64,000 nucleotides of DNA from Cryptomeria japonica. Taxonomy: Eukaryota; Streptophyta; Pinopsida; Cupressales; Cupressaceae. Position 1 is the stretch's first letter. Each line of letters begins with the position of its first letter. Where the stretch lies: the NCBI RefSeq assembly GCF_030272615.1, contig NC_081406.1:396142439-396206438 (forward strand), written 5' to 3'. The position numbers and the translations under genes are program-made. The notes below the pieces were generated by a model. It saw only the letters and a program-made list of their open reading frames with translations. It was not told the DNA's origin and did not search any database. Below, one piece after another: positions 48,376 to 58,931 of this stretch.

Positions 48376-49917
48376 AACCCTAGCCCAAACCAAAATTTAA
48401 ATTTCATTTTTCATTGTAAAATTTGATTTTAATTAAAATCTATACCCAAAACAAAAATAAGATAATAACAAACTAAACCCCCCCCCCCCCCCCCAAATTC
48501 TTTCATTCACAGTCTCATATATTTTCCAGAACGTTCAAAACAACAGTATGGGAAATTTTCCCAACAAGTTCATGATTTTCCAAATACTCAATAACCTTCA
48601 GATAGGCAAGATTTGCTCAACCACAAAACCATTTAAACAATCTTGACCCAAAACAACCAATATTCACAAAACCAAAACTTAAATTTTAAGAGCATTCATG
48701 GAGGTTTACGGCAAGAAATTTTCAAGAACAACTATTTTTTTGAAGAGACAAAACCCAATATCCCAAGAAATCAAGAGATGCATTCGAATCCTACCTCATT
48801 TCACATTCCTGGCAAGATTTTGAAGATGAGCCCAACCTACAGCTGTAGAAAAATCCATCCTTTTTTCCAAAATCCCCAATTTCTCCATCCAAAAATATAT
48901 CTTCCCCACAAAAAAATCAACAACCCCCAAAATATTTTTCAACCTAGGTTAAAAGAATGAAAATTTTGACCTAATTTTCTAATTTCGAATTTAAGCACTT
49001 TTTTAAATAAAAAATGAAAATAATCATTCTTTTCAACTATTCAAATAATCTAACTTGCTTTTCTAATTAAAATTAAAATGTTTCTCTCTCATTTAATTTT
49101 AATTTTCTCAATATTAACTAAGCTAACATTTATATTTCACAATATTGACGAGGATAAAATATTTTAATTAAATTAAATCCCAAAATCAATCTTTCACACT
49201 ATATCAAATATACATATAAATTAAACTTGATTTTCTAATAAAAATTGATTTTCTTAAATAAGTAAAATTAACCTTTTTTTTCCAAAATGCAAAAGAGATT
49301 AAATTATTTCTATTTCAAATAACTTTAAATCTTTCCTTTTTAAAATGCATAAACTAATTAAATTCGTTATTTAAAATTAACCATTAAATTAAACTCACTA
49401 CAAACATAAATAAAGCGATATTTTTAATTAATGATTAATCACATAAAAGAAACCTATATATTTTAATTCCTCAATTAAAAATGTGTAAATGAACACATTA
49501 AATCAAATTAAATACTTAAACTTGCTACAAACATACATAAAGCGATTTTTTAATTAATGATTAATCACATAAAAGAAAATTATTAATTTTAAATTTCTCA
49601 ATTACCAATGCGTAAATAAACACATTAAATTGAATTAAATACTTAGGATAAAATACTCCATTTTACCACACGCAAGGCACGCAACCCAAGAAAGTCAACC
49701 AATCACATGACACGCAAACCCAAACGAAAAGGGAAACTGATGGACCACACACGACACTCACTTGATCATGGCTAAGGCAAGATGAGGGTTTTACGACCAC
49801 CTAATCCAAATTCTAAGGATGAAAAATGTATACTCAACCCTGCGAATCTTGATGGAGACGAACCTCACACCTAGGCGGTATTGTACCTGCAATCTCCTGC
49901 AACCATGAGTCACGCAA

Positions 49918-49920
<3 letters not shown>
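48376..49920. other. AT-rich second half of the insertion
   Basis: No coding signal. A run of 17 C occurs at 48478-48494. Paired similar words around 49400 and 49520 (AACATA.ATAAAGCGAT..TT) suggest a local duplication of about 120 bp (49330-49630). Confidence 0.5.

Positions 49921-49967
<47 letters not shown>
49921..49967. repeat. (TA)n microsatellite
   Basis: Uninterrupted TA dinucleotide, about 23 units. Confidence 0.95.
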
Positions 49968-49972
<5 letters not shown>

Positions 49973-51170
49973 GAAGGTGTTAGCTCGAGATTTATAACAA
50001 GAATTGGGGAAACAATTAAACTTACACAAGAATCGATGCGAAAGCACAATAACAGGTATGCACAATATTCATATTATCTAATCTACAACATTACATAATG
50101 GTTAATCAACCATCCAAGAATGCCACATAGAAAAAATCAACCAAGGTCAAACTAGTTTTACAAGGCTGACTAAGGTAGGGGCACTACAATCCTACCCCAC
50201 TGTCTCATGTCTCTCAATGATCAAGAAAAATAAGTTGTTCATGTAGGCACATCCTACTGCTCCCCAAACTATCATCTAACCCTCTCTAGCAGGTACATCT
50301 CTATCACCCTCTAGTGGTTCACCGACTGCCCTATTAGATGCCTCTCCTATTATCAATATGGTAGATGCTCCTCATCCTCTGGCCATCCGAGGCAATCTCT
50401 ATAAGGTATCCATATGAACCCCCTCAGTCTGTCTAGCTCATGATGCCAATATAATGTGTACCCGTATGGTGCCTAACTCAATGCACCTCTATAGAAGTAT
50501 ACATATGGTTTGCATGGTATCACTTGTCTATCTATAGCTGGTCTTGATGAAACTATGTGCTTGAATGCCCATACCTATAGTAATGTCACTGCGCAGCTCA
50601 GTGTCTGTACACCTTGGTAAGAAATATGATGTAGCTGAAAATACAACATGGCAAGCACACACGGTCCCCATGTGCTCAATTACTCTACCCCATCCAATAG
50701 GAAATTTGTGTCCTTGTCTATCTTCTACCAATAGACATTCTATCACCACTGTAATGACTACATACTCCCTGTACAAAATTACTACCATCACCTCCCATCA
50801 AATCTCCTACTCTGAGACCTCTAAATCATCAGCCTTGCACTCAAATATTCAACACAATGCATCTATCCTTGTTGTTGGATCATAAATCAATCTTCTCACC
50901 ATGAATCGGTATGTGAAGGATGTGACATACATCCTCTAATGTCTCACCGATTGGCAGATGGAATGAGGAAGTCTTAAAGTGCCACCGCTCTGATAATGCA
51001 GTGAGAAGTCTTACGTTCTCTCTAATATCAGGCATGAATGTAATGTATATAGTCCAAGTTCTTCTAGAAGGTCTCCATCTCTTTTCCTCAGTCTATGATG
51101 TAGCTTGAAACAATCTGGCATGTTCTCTCAAAGGATAAGTGGGGGCTGGCATATCTGCATCACCATTAGG

Positions 51171-51998
51171 TTATTCCTTGTCAGTTTTAGGGTTTATCCT
51201 AGGGGTTTCATTTCAGCATTTTACATGTAAATTGGGTGCTTTCTTATGCTATCCTACCCCATTTTGGTCTCCCATTCTCTAGGACCCCTTTTTGGAGTCA
51301 ACAACGTGCAAAACTGGTCAGGCTACTACATCCCATGCACAAATACGCTTGTGCTGCAAGTTCTTGTGCTTGTGCTACAAGTTCTTGTGCCTATGTTTCT
51401 GGAACATGTGCAGGAACTCCTAACACAAGTGCAAGTTTCTCCCACATAGGTGCAGGTTCTCCCTTTCCCCCCTGAACATGTCCCGCAATGTCCAAAAAGA
51501 ATGCAAAATTGACAAAAATTGAAACGTGGGTTTTTGAGGTACTTGTCGGTGCCCCCATATTGTCAAGTCATCTATATGTGCATACACGTTCCCTGAGGTG
51601 ATCCTCCATTGGAATGTTTGCCATCTCTCTACAAGGTCCTTTGTTCAAAGCTCAAAATTTCCTAAGCTAGCAAGTGCAAATGAGTCATTTTCATACTTCT
51701 CATCACCTTTTATAGGCTTTTCAAGTTCCTAGATGGACGTGCATCTCTTTCAAGTTATATTGGTCACGGTCTTTTGTGCCTTGTAACACTTGTATCTTAT
51801 GCATTCAATCTCTGATTTTTAGTATGTTTGAACTAGTGGTTTTCTATCACCATTGTCGATTAATTGGCCTCTTTTCTGGATTTTTTTGGCCAATTCCTCG
51901 ATGGGGCATACATATATCCTTGTTGTCATCTAGGGAATATGTCTTGATTGTTCTTTGAAATAATGCTTAGAATCACATTGTCTCAAAGAGGGGAAAAA
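51171..51998 (+). other. 3' end of element with minisatellite and polypurine tract
   Basis: Non-coding except for the 21-bp array at 51346-51455. It ends with CTCAAAGAGGGGAAAAA (51983-51998 region), the polypurine tract before the 3' LTR. Confidence 0.6.
51346..51455 (+). repeat. 21-bp minisatellite, array 3
   Basis: Units such as CTTGTGCTGCAAGTTCTTGTG and CTTGTGCTACAAGTTCTTGTG, then diverged copies. Same period and core (GTGC.TATG/TGTGC) as arrays 1 and 2, about 15 kb away. Confidence 0.7.
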
Positions 51999-52312
51999 TG
52001 TAGGCATCTAAAAATGTTCAACACTTGTGGCACCATACTTTAACATGTCCACATGACCTTCTTTTAGGATTTTTCGTGTCTCATTGACATTTCCTCTATG
52101 TCAAGCATTCAATCTTCATTATTTGTCGGCAATTCATCTTTTCTTTTGCATCTCTTTCCTATTCAGTTCTAACTCTCTTGCATTTAAATTAGGTATTTTC
52201 AATGTCATCTTTGAATTACATTAATTGGTCGTAATCAATTTTTCATGTCAATTAGACATCATCAATCCTAATTTGTGTTGAATTAGGGTTTTGTCCTAGA
52301 TTTCAATCATTT
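51999..52312 (+). repeat. 3' LTR, truncated
   Basis: Matches 33563-33868 and stops abruptly at GATTTCAATCATTTT. The remaining 1.3 kb of LTR is missing. Confidence 0.8.
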
Positions 52313-55259
52313 TATTCAAGGCATGAGTTTACTCCACTCTAAAGTAGAATGGAAAGCATTCATGTAGTGAGTGGAGGAGGTAGTTCACGTAAATAATGAC
52401 ATGATGAAGACTAATACCCACTCCTTGCCCTTTTGTCTTGTCTTTCTTATCTATTTTGTATAAATAAGGGCATGTTTATTTATCATTGGAATGCACTAAG
52501 TATGTTCTTTTCAAAGTGATTTGTAGACTATATTTTCAAATGTATTTTTAGTTTTGGTTGCCTTCATGGTTATAGTCTTTCCCTAGTGATCTACGAGTTT
52601 GTAGTTGTGGTAGTATTATATGTTTGATACAATGACGTCACGATCTTTTATATCTTGTTCTATTTAGTCACAAAATTCTATTTTATTTGTGGATGCTTAT
52701 GTTATACTCCCAATTTATTATTGTTCTATACTTTTTAAAATCATAAATTAGTGATCTATAAGGCCCACCCTTTTCTTGTAATTTTATTTGCTCTTGATAG
52801 AATTACTTTTAATATTGATACTCATTGATTCAAACAATTATGTTTTATATTTTGATTTTTTTTATGTTTTTTTATATATATATATATTTTGATTTTTATT
52901 ATGTATTATTATAGATATAGATGGTTTGCTTAGAATAACTATTTTTTTTGAGCTTATTGTGAGTATCTAGCTAGTTGATGACTATGGATTATTCCTATTA
53001 TTCTTGTGATTAGTTTAGGGTTATGTGTTCCCTCTTTATTGTCATGATTTGATTATGAAATATTTTCAATTATGTTTAATGAATACCAATTTAATATAAT
53101 TCTAGTTTGAATTAGAAAACTAGTGCAGGATAAAATTAAAAGGGAAATTATGAGCTAACATTTTGAGATAAATGTGAATTATATGTACAATTGCGAGGCT
53201 AATTTTAATTATGATAATTATTGAATTGAGATTGTCAGATAAATTATAACTTTACTATAATATATGTTGTATTTTAAAATGTTATAATTATCACTTTAAT
53301 TATTTTTGTTTGATATATTTATGTTTGTTTCAAGTGTGTAGGTGACTTTTATGGTCAACATAAAATATTTGGAGTTCCTCAATAAACCCTTTTTGAGTTT
53401 GCCTAGTGACACATTAACTTTAGTTCATGAGGGAACTAAAGTCTTCTTTTTATGTTAATATATGTTTTGACGTGATATTTGTCATGTTTCTTATTATCTT
53501 TAGCTTGCTATAAGATTGTATGTGTTGGGATAATGCGATGGGAGTCCTTCTAAATGGAGAATTTTACAATTAAACTTGGAGTAGTTTTTAGAGGTCTTTT
53601 TAAAGTCATTTTCTTTATTAATTAGGTAAAAATAATTTTCTTTATTAATTAGGTAAAAATATGTCTCTAGGGTGAATACATATGGGTTTAGGATAAATTT
53701 TGAGGTTTAGACAAAATTTTACCATTGTCAAGTCCCTTGAAAAGAGTGTGACAAAATTTGGCTTGGGATAGAAGGGAGGTGTTTTATATATCATCCAATC
53801 ATCCCTTGATAATTTTTGTATGTGAAAATGTATTATGGCACACCCTCGTCCCAATATGTAAGAACATAAGGAGTGATATGACATTTTGTGAGTTGTATGA
53901 AGCTATGAGAAGGATGGGTAGGAAGCCATGCATGACTATCCCACTTATGAGGATGAGTGACATGAAACATATTATTTATATGCTCATTGAAGAGGTTGGA
54001 GATACTTTTGTAATTCTTTTGTAATCTTGTGTAGGAGAGAGAATGCAACCTTGACAACTTGGAGTTTGAAAAAGGTTTGGAGAAGATTCAACAAGGATCT
54101 TTTCATCTATTTGTGGATTAGATTAGATGTAGGCTTAATGTATTTCTTTCTTAAATATGTAAGATTTATGTAGTATTTTGTTGTGTGCGTTCAATATTGG
54201 CTTGATCTTGACTACATTAATTTTTAATAAGTTTTGGTTATTGTGTTTGTACATTGTTTGGGAAGGGAGTGTTGTGTTGGGTTGGGATCTCCCAAATAGA
54301 TGTGAGAAATCCTTGTTTGGGGTTGAGAGAGGTGTGGACCCTCCTTAGGGAAAATTTATATTTTTGTAAAGAGATTTTGGCATGAATGTCTTATGAGTTT
54401 TTATGAGATTATTTGTTAGATAATTTACGTTGAATTTATTTATGCAATATATCTAAGAGGAGTTTGGACATTATTGTTAATTTTATTTCATGCATATTCT
54501 TGGTTGATTTATTATGTTGTATTTTATTTTCATTTTCTCAGTTGTGGAGAGTCCCCTCATCTCTCCCTATTTTTATAAATCTCGTTAAGATTCATAAGTG
54601 CCGTGTTCAATCCATAGGTGTTTTTGAGTTATGGTTGTATTTTACTATTTGTGTATTGTGAAACATGATTTTTATAGAGGACCTCCTAGATTTGGGGTGG
54701 AATTGAGAGCAAGTCCTATGGTTGGGAGGTGAGAAAACCTCTATTAGCTTGGATGTAAAAGGTTCATTTTATAGATTTTTAAAGATAAAAAAGAAGGCAT
54801 ATTTGTGTTTAAGATGGCCATTTGAGATCGTTAAATTCTATTTTGAAGCCAATATAGCATTGTGAATTTTTCTTATGTGAATGTGTTAATTTCCTATTAG
54901 TGCATATGGCACTCTAGAACTTATTTTTAAAAACTATATGTTGAATGTAGAAAATCAAAGGGCTTCAATAATTATTGTAAATAAAATCATGGTTATAGGA
55001 AATGAGATTATTCTACCATGAAAATTTTACATTTGCTAGGTAGTATGCAATACTTTTTATATTTTCTAGGTACAATTTTGATTAAGGTGAAAAAGATTTG
55101 TAAAAATAGTTATTTTAAGGGAATTTAAAAATAAGGAAATTTACAATTTTACACATGTTATTTTATATATTTATCTCTTTTAAATGTAACTTTTTTTTTC
55201 CTTACAGTTTTTTATATAATAAAGAAAGATAATAATAATTAAAAAACCAAGTATAAATT
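52313..55259. other. No recognised gene
   Basis: Three kilobases of AT-rich sequence with no motif. TATAAATAAGGGC near 52459 is a good-looking TATA box without an obvious product. An 88-codon frame at 53758-54024 (MAWDRREVFYISSN) has no recognised relatives. It may be old LTR-element debris. Confidence 0.5.
53609..53660. repeat. Perfect 25-bp tandem duplication
   Basis: TTTTCTTTATTAATTAGG followed by TAAAAAT occurs twice with a 27-bp period and no mismatch, so the duplication is recent. Confidence 0.85.
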
Positions 55260-55545
55260 TTTTGAAATGGCAAGAGAAGTCGATGAGTTGGGAGATGTAG
55301 CATTGAAGGATCCACATCCTCTTACGTATCATAGTGGTTAGTGTGTTGATAAGGCTCCATTTCTTTAAAATTCTTTGCAAACCCTAGCTCCTCACTCAAG
55401 GGTTTGGATTGCAAAACTCTTCAAGGAATGGGAAGAGATCATGAAACTCAAGTGTAGAAATGATGATTATCAGAATTTGAGGAATGGGAAAATCAAAAAG
55501 TTGAGGGTAGTGTAAACCCTAATATATGGACATTTCAAATTCACA

Positions 55546-56986
55546 ATGCCTAAAGACTTGCCTAGGAAAGTGTGGGCATCAGTTCCTCTTATTGATGTGG
55601 AAAGTGAACCTCTCAATTGTAAGGCACAAGATCTACAACCTTATGCCATTATCCCTCAAGTTTGGGGTGAATAGATTTCCTTATCATACCTTCATAAGAG
55701 AGTCAGATGTAATTGGTATGGGCCACTCTTTTTTGGGGTGCTATCCCTTAATATGTTTGTTTTGGTTTTTGATTCGATTGAAGCTTAACACAAGGCTATT
55801 AGAACACACTTTCTATTGGTTTAAATGTAATCTGATTTTTGTTTTTTCATGGCAACCTTTTTATCAACCTTCCCAAGATCTATTATTGAAATCTTCGGGT
55901 TGGTTTACCCTCCCTAATTTTCCATATAGTTTTTGGATCTAGATATTTTAAATGTTATGGGAAATTCTTTCAGTAAATATTTAATGTCGGATAGTTCCTT
56001 GGTGGATGAGCTTTTTACTGTTAAAATTTATGTTCTTATTGACTCTGAGCTTGTACTTCCTCATATTCTTGAATATTAAATCTTTGAATGGGTCATGGTG
56101 TGAAGTCATTACGAAGGATGTTTCTTATTTCAAAAGGAAAGAGGCTATTTTGGATTATAAATTATTTTTAAGGTTAAAAAAAATTCTTCATTAGCTTCAT
56201 CTCCTTCTTCTACTCAAGAGGAGGCTCAAATGGAGGGAAATATTTGTCCTATTGTTATGGAGCAACCCCTCTCTAACCCTAATATGGGGGATCCAAAGGT
56301 TAGGGTTTCAAAGGAAGTTGTGAATGTAGATTCTTTGGTTGTTAGTGAGAAGGTTATGGGTGGTAGAAATCCCCTTAACTCTTTATGGACCACTAATGTT
56401 CATAATGCTCAATCTTAGATAGTGGTTGAGAAAGCCCAGCCACAGGATGCCTTTGAGCAATTTCCCTTCTTTGATAGGACAAATTTTGTTTTTCTTGATG
56501 AGTATCTTATTCATAAAGTGCATAAGATCACTGAGGTTTATAATATTGCACTTTCAAATGAGGTTACCAATAAGGTGGTTGAGACTATTTATCATGATCT
56601 GGTTAGGATTTAAAGGAATGTGTGTATATCATCTTCTGTGAATCCTTTTTCTATTCTATCCCCTGGAAATTTGGATCTTGAGTGTGATGGGGTCCAACAG
56701 GTGGGACAATTGGGAGGAGATTCATGTCCTATATCTCAAGCTCCTTTGTCTCCTATCTCTCTATTTACATCTCCTTCTAGATGAGGTAGGAAGCCTAAGA
56801 GTTTTAAAAAATAGCAGTAGATTGATGTTCAAACTACTCTATTTTCTTAAGGGGGATCTTCTAAGAAAAATAAGTTTAGTCCTCCTATGGCTAGGTCTAT
56901 AGCTACTAAGAGCAACTTGCAGTTGGAGTTTACTGCGGAGTGTCCTATGGCCCAAGCTAAAACTTAGAAGAAGAGGGGAGGTGAGA
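55546..56986 (+). pseudogene. LINE ORF1 remnant, DUF4283-like
   Basis: From ATG 55546 (MPKDLPRKVWASVPL) readable pieces in shifting frames match the plant LINE ORF1 plan: WYGPLFFGVL, then LPNFPYSFWI, LNVMGNSFSKYLMSDSSLVD, and SLNGSWCEVITKDV, which is the zone before the CCHC finger (the finger itself is not seen). Then a long polar linker (56230-56620) and a basic C-terminus (RKPKSFKK; GGSSKKNKF). Many stops. ORF1 would bind LINE RNA. Confidence 0.65.
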
Positions 56987-56993
56987 AATCCCC

Positions 56994-57715
56994 TTGAGGC
57001 AAATGAAGATTATATCTTGGAATGTTAGGGACTTAAATACCCCTAACAAGAGATGCTTGGTTAAACATCAATTGGATGTAATGCAGGTTGATATTGCTAT
57101 CTTGCAAGAAAATAAACTTTCTTCTTCAATGGTTGATTATGTTTTTGGACCTTGGAAATCATGGAAGTATCATTTTATTCCTTCAATTGGATCTTCTGGT
57201 GAGCTCACTATTCTATGTAAGGATATGTTCTATGAGGTTGTTTTTGTTTCTTCTTCGGTCAATTGGATGTTAGTCCTTATCAAGAGTAGGATTTCAGCTT
57301 GTAAGTTCAAGCTCTTTAATACTTACGGCCATGTTAGCTCTCAGGATAAGAAGCATATTTGGGATCAGTTAACTATGGTCTCTCAACCATTAAGGAAGGA
57401 GTTAATGGTTTATGGGGGATATTTTAATGCTATTTTGGACAATTCTAAAAAATTGGGGGGTATCATCCCTCCTAAGTGGGTGATTGATGACTTTAATATT
57501 TTTGTGAATTCAAATTTTTTAATTGATTGTTTGACTAAAAATGATTCTCTTACATGGAATAATAAGGGATTAGGATTTCATCACATAGTTAAGAGGCTAG
57601 ATAGATATCTTATTTCAGATAATTGGCTCTTTGGGGATAATCATGTGTATTCATTTGTTCTTTTGATTACAGGATCCAATCACTACCTTGTCCAATTTAT
57701 TGATCTTGAAGATAG
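56994..57715 (+). pseudogene. LINE ORF2 endonuclease domain
   Basis: Exonuclease-endonuclease-phosphatase fold. MKIISWNVRDLNTPNKR holds the N-terminal Asn. ILQENKLS contains the catalytic Glu. KLFNTYGHVSSQDKKHIWDQ is the NxYxP-like motif. MVYGGYFNAILD corresponds to GDFN, with Asp changed to Tyr. SLTWNN and RLDRYLIS follow, and GSNHYLV corresponds to (G)SDH with Asp changed to Asn. Two catalytic Asp lost, so no nicking activity. The frame itself is open for over 230 codons, which suggests moderate age. It runs into the LTR at 57716. Confidence 0.88.
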
Positions 57716-58931
57716 TGTTGAATATCCAGAATACTAAGAGGGGAGGGGTGAATCAATATTCCCTTGAATATACTAAAAATTCTAACTAACCAATCACGTA
57801 ACATAGTTTGAAAGTAATAAAGAAAATTCAAACATAACACATAACACTAGAATTATACGTGGAAAACCCAATATGGGAAAAAACAAAAAGAGAGTGTCCT
57901 CTCATGATTGATGCAATATGTAACTAATTACATAGTACAAGAGGGTGGCTCACTGCCATATTATGGAGTATACAAAATTTGAACTATTAGAATAACATCT
58001 AACATATGCTTGGTTATAGTTCCTTTGAAGTGCACAAAATTGTCTCATACATTCACCGTACTTAATTCACATAACAATATTTACATCCATAGACCTTTCA
58101 CATATACATATATAGTATAAAAAATAGTTGTTTTTCAACAACCATACTTCTAACATGTAAAATTGATGGCAATATAGATATCCCCATCAAATAATCTAAT
58201 GAGACAACTCAACCAGAAAGGATGAGATTGAACTATCCACACGCTAACCAAAATGTCTCCATGCGGTATCAACTTTGAATTTGAATCATAGAATACCTTG
58301 TAGAGCACACTTCCAACACATTCGAATAGGACCAGACCAAAAGACACCGTGAAGAATCTTCTCTCAACATGTTCAGATGGAACCAGACCCAAAGCAACTT
58401 CTAGTAAGAGTAAATGTTGGTGCAAGGTGTGCACCCTTGGTCTCCTTGTGTTGTGCAATGAAATGCTCGGGTTTGTGACATGGATTAACTACCTCTTGTG
58501 GATTCTATAAGTCTAGTGGTTGTATCGGTCATTAACAGGTCGATCTTTTGGTGCAACGACAACCGCACTTGTAACAAGTGGTATTAGAGCTTAGTCACAG
58601 GTTCACACCCCTTGCTTGCGCTGGGAGGGATTGTTGCAAGGTGTGTGCCCTTGGTTTCCTTGTGTTGTGCATCGCAGCGCTTGGATTTATGGCATGGCTT
58701 AGTTGCCTCTTGTGTATTCTATAATTCTAATGGTTGTAATAGGTATTAACAGGTCCATCTTTTGGTGCAACAACAACCAAACTTGTAACAAATGTCGGAC
58801 CCAAAGTTGCATGAATTGAGTTCATACATGTATAGCATGAAAAAGAAACATCATTTAAAGAAGAAAACTTATGAACTGAATCACATACATAAATGTCAAA
58901 CATCAATGACAACAATGACAATAGGCCAACA
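57716..58931 (-). repeat. 3' LTR of minus-strand copia-type element
   Basis: On the minus strand it starts TGTTGGCCTATTG, preceded by the polypurine tract ATGAAAAAGGGGAACA, and ends GGATATTCAACA. Near its end the minus strand reads GATTCACCCCTCCCCTCTTAG and TTGGGTTTTCCACGTATAA, blocks shared with the LTRs at 39355 and 60516. Without the TRIM insertion it is about 838 bp. It is inserted in the LINE ORF2. The flanking GATAG (57711-57715) should recur at the other end of the element outside the window. Confidence 0.78.
58418..58790 (+). mobile_element. TRIM element, 373 bp
   Basis: Two direct LTRs of exactly 159 bp (58418-58576 and 58632-58790), starting TGGTGCAAGG / TGTTGCAAGG and ending CTTGTAACA. 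The 55-bp inside begins, two bases after the LTR, with TGGTATTAGAGC (Met-tRNA primer site with one change) and ends with the purine tract GCTGGGAGGGAT. Perfect target duplication AATGT (58413-58417, 58791-58795). No coding capacity. This is the structure of a terminal-repeat retrotransposon in miniature. It inserted into the LTR at 57716-58931. Confidence 0.9.

Larger units (their letters stand above)
46027..50188. mobile_element. 4162-bp insertion, probable solo LTR
   Basis: Flanked by perfect ATCCT duplications (46022-46026, 50189-50193). The ends are TGTAATGCCC(TACC) and, on the other strand, TGTAGTGCCCC(TACC): an imperfect inverted repeat of about 14 bases with TG...CA termini. Removing it restores the PMD reading frame. 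A pentamer duplication and TG...CA fit an LTR, and TGTAAYGCCC starts are common in Del/Tekay-type gypsy LTRs. No internal LTR pair, primer site or transposase frame is seen, so I favour a solo LTR. A non-autonomous element with short inverted ends is the alternative. Orientation unknown. Confidence 0.75.
45040..51170 (-). pseudogene. Plant mobile domain (PMD) frame, split by insertion
   Basis: Minus-strand frame in antisense to the host element. N-terminal part: YPLREHARLFQ, MPDIRENVRLLTALSERWHF, then TSSFHLPIGETLEDVCHILH and IPIHGEKIDL. This is the PMD pattern (ERW...T.TFH.P.GE...TL.DV..LL..PI.G). Next TWGPCVLAMLYFQL and TLL(Q)VWAFKHI match the WG...L..LY..L and LQ.WA.EH motifs. After the 4.16-kb insertion (46027-50188) the frame continues with RQWGRMIQPHITYVDFA, PREWDWGSNIVDAWMTKDYD and RWFAQHWPI, then an acidic tail (45661-45843). 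Many stops and frameshifts. PMD proteins occur in plant mobile elements and in domesticated MAIN-type genes. Confidence 0.75.
33563..52312 (+). mobile_element. Non-autonomous LTR element with antisense PMD frame
   Basis: The direct repeat 33563-33868 / 51999-52312 (both starting TGT(G/A)GGCATCTAAAAATG) marks LTR starts. The right copy is preceded by AAAGAGGGGAAAAA, a good polypurine tract, which sets the orientation. The 5' LTR is about 1.63 kb; the 3' LTR is cut off after about 314 bp. Inside are Gln-rich and Pro-rich decayed frames on the plus strand and a PMD frame on the minus strand near the 3' end. No protease, reverse transcriptase or integrase is seen. Two later insertions (39355-40895 and 46027-50188) account for about 5.7 kb. 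Antisense additional frames near the 3' end are described for some Tat-lineage elements, so this may be a non-autonomous Tat derivative. Confidence 0.7.
55260..57715 (+). mobile_element. L1-like LINE, 5' portion
   Basis: Decayed non-LTR retrotransposon of the plant L1 type. ORF1 remnants are followed within a few bases by the start of ORF2 with its endonuclease domain. The sequence is broken at 57716 by an LTR element rather than by normal 5' truncation, so the reverse transcriptase part may lie beyond the right edge of the window. The left limit is uncertain: 55260-55545 may be 5' UTR. Confidence 0.75.

Noticed and set aside
48173-48400. Overlapping frames on both strands of the GC-rich island
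   Set aside because: High GC lowers stop frequency, so frames on both strands are expected. No protein motif.
53758-54024. 88-codon frame MAWDRREVFY...
   Set aside because: Looks protein-like at first, but no family is recognised, and an overlapping frame on the other strand is of similar length.
58415-58417. TRIM left end at TGTTGG (58415)
   Set aside because: Starting at 58418 gives equal LTR lengths and a perfect AATGT target duplication, so the earlier TG is part of the target site.
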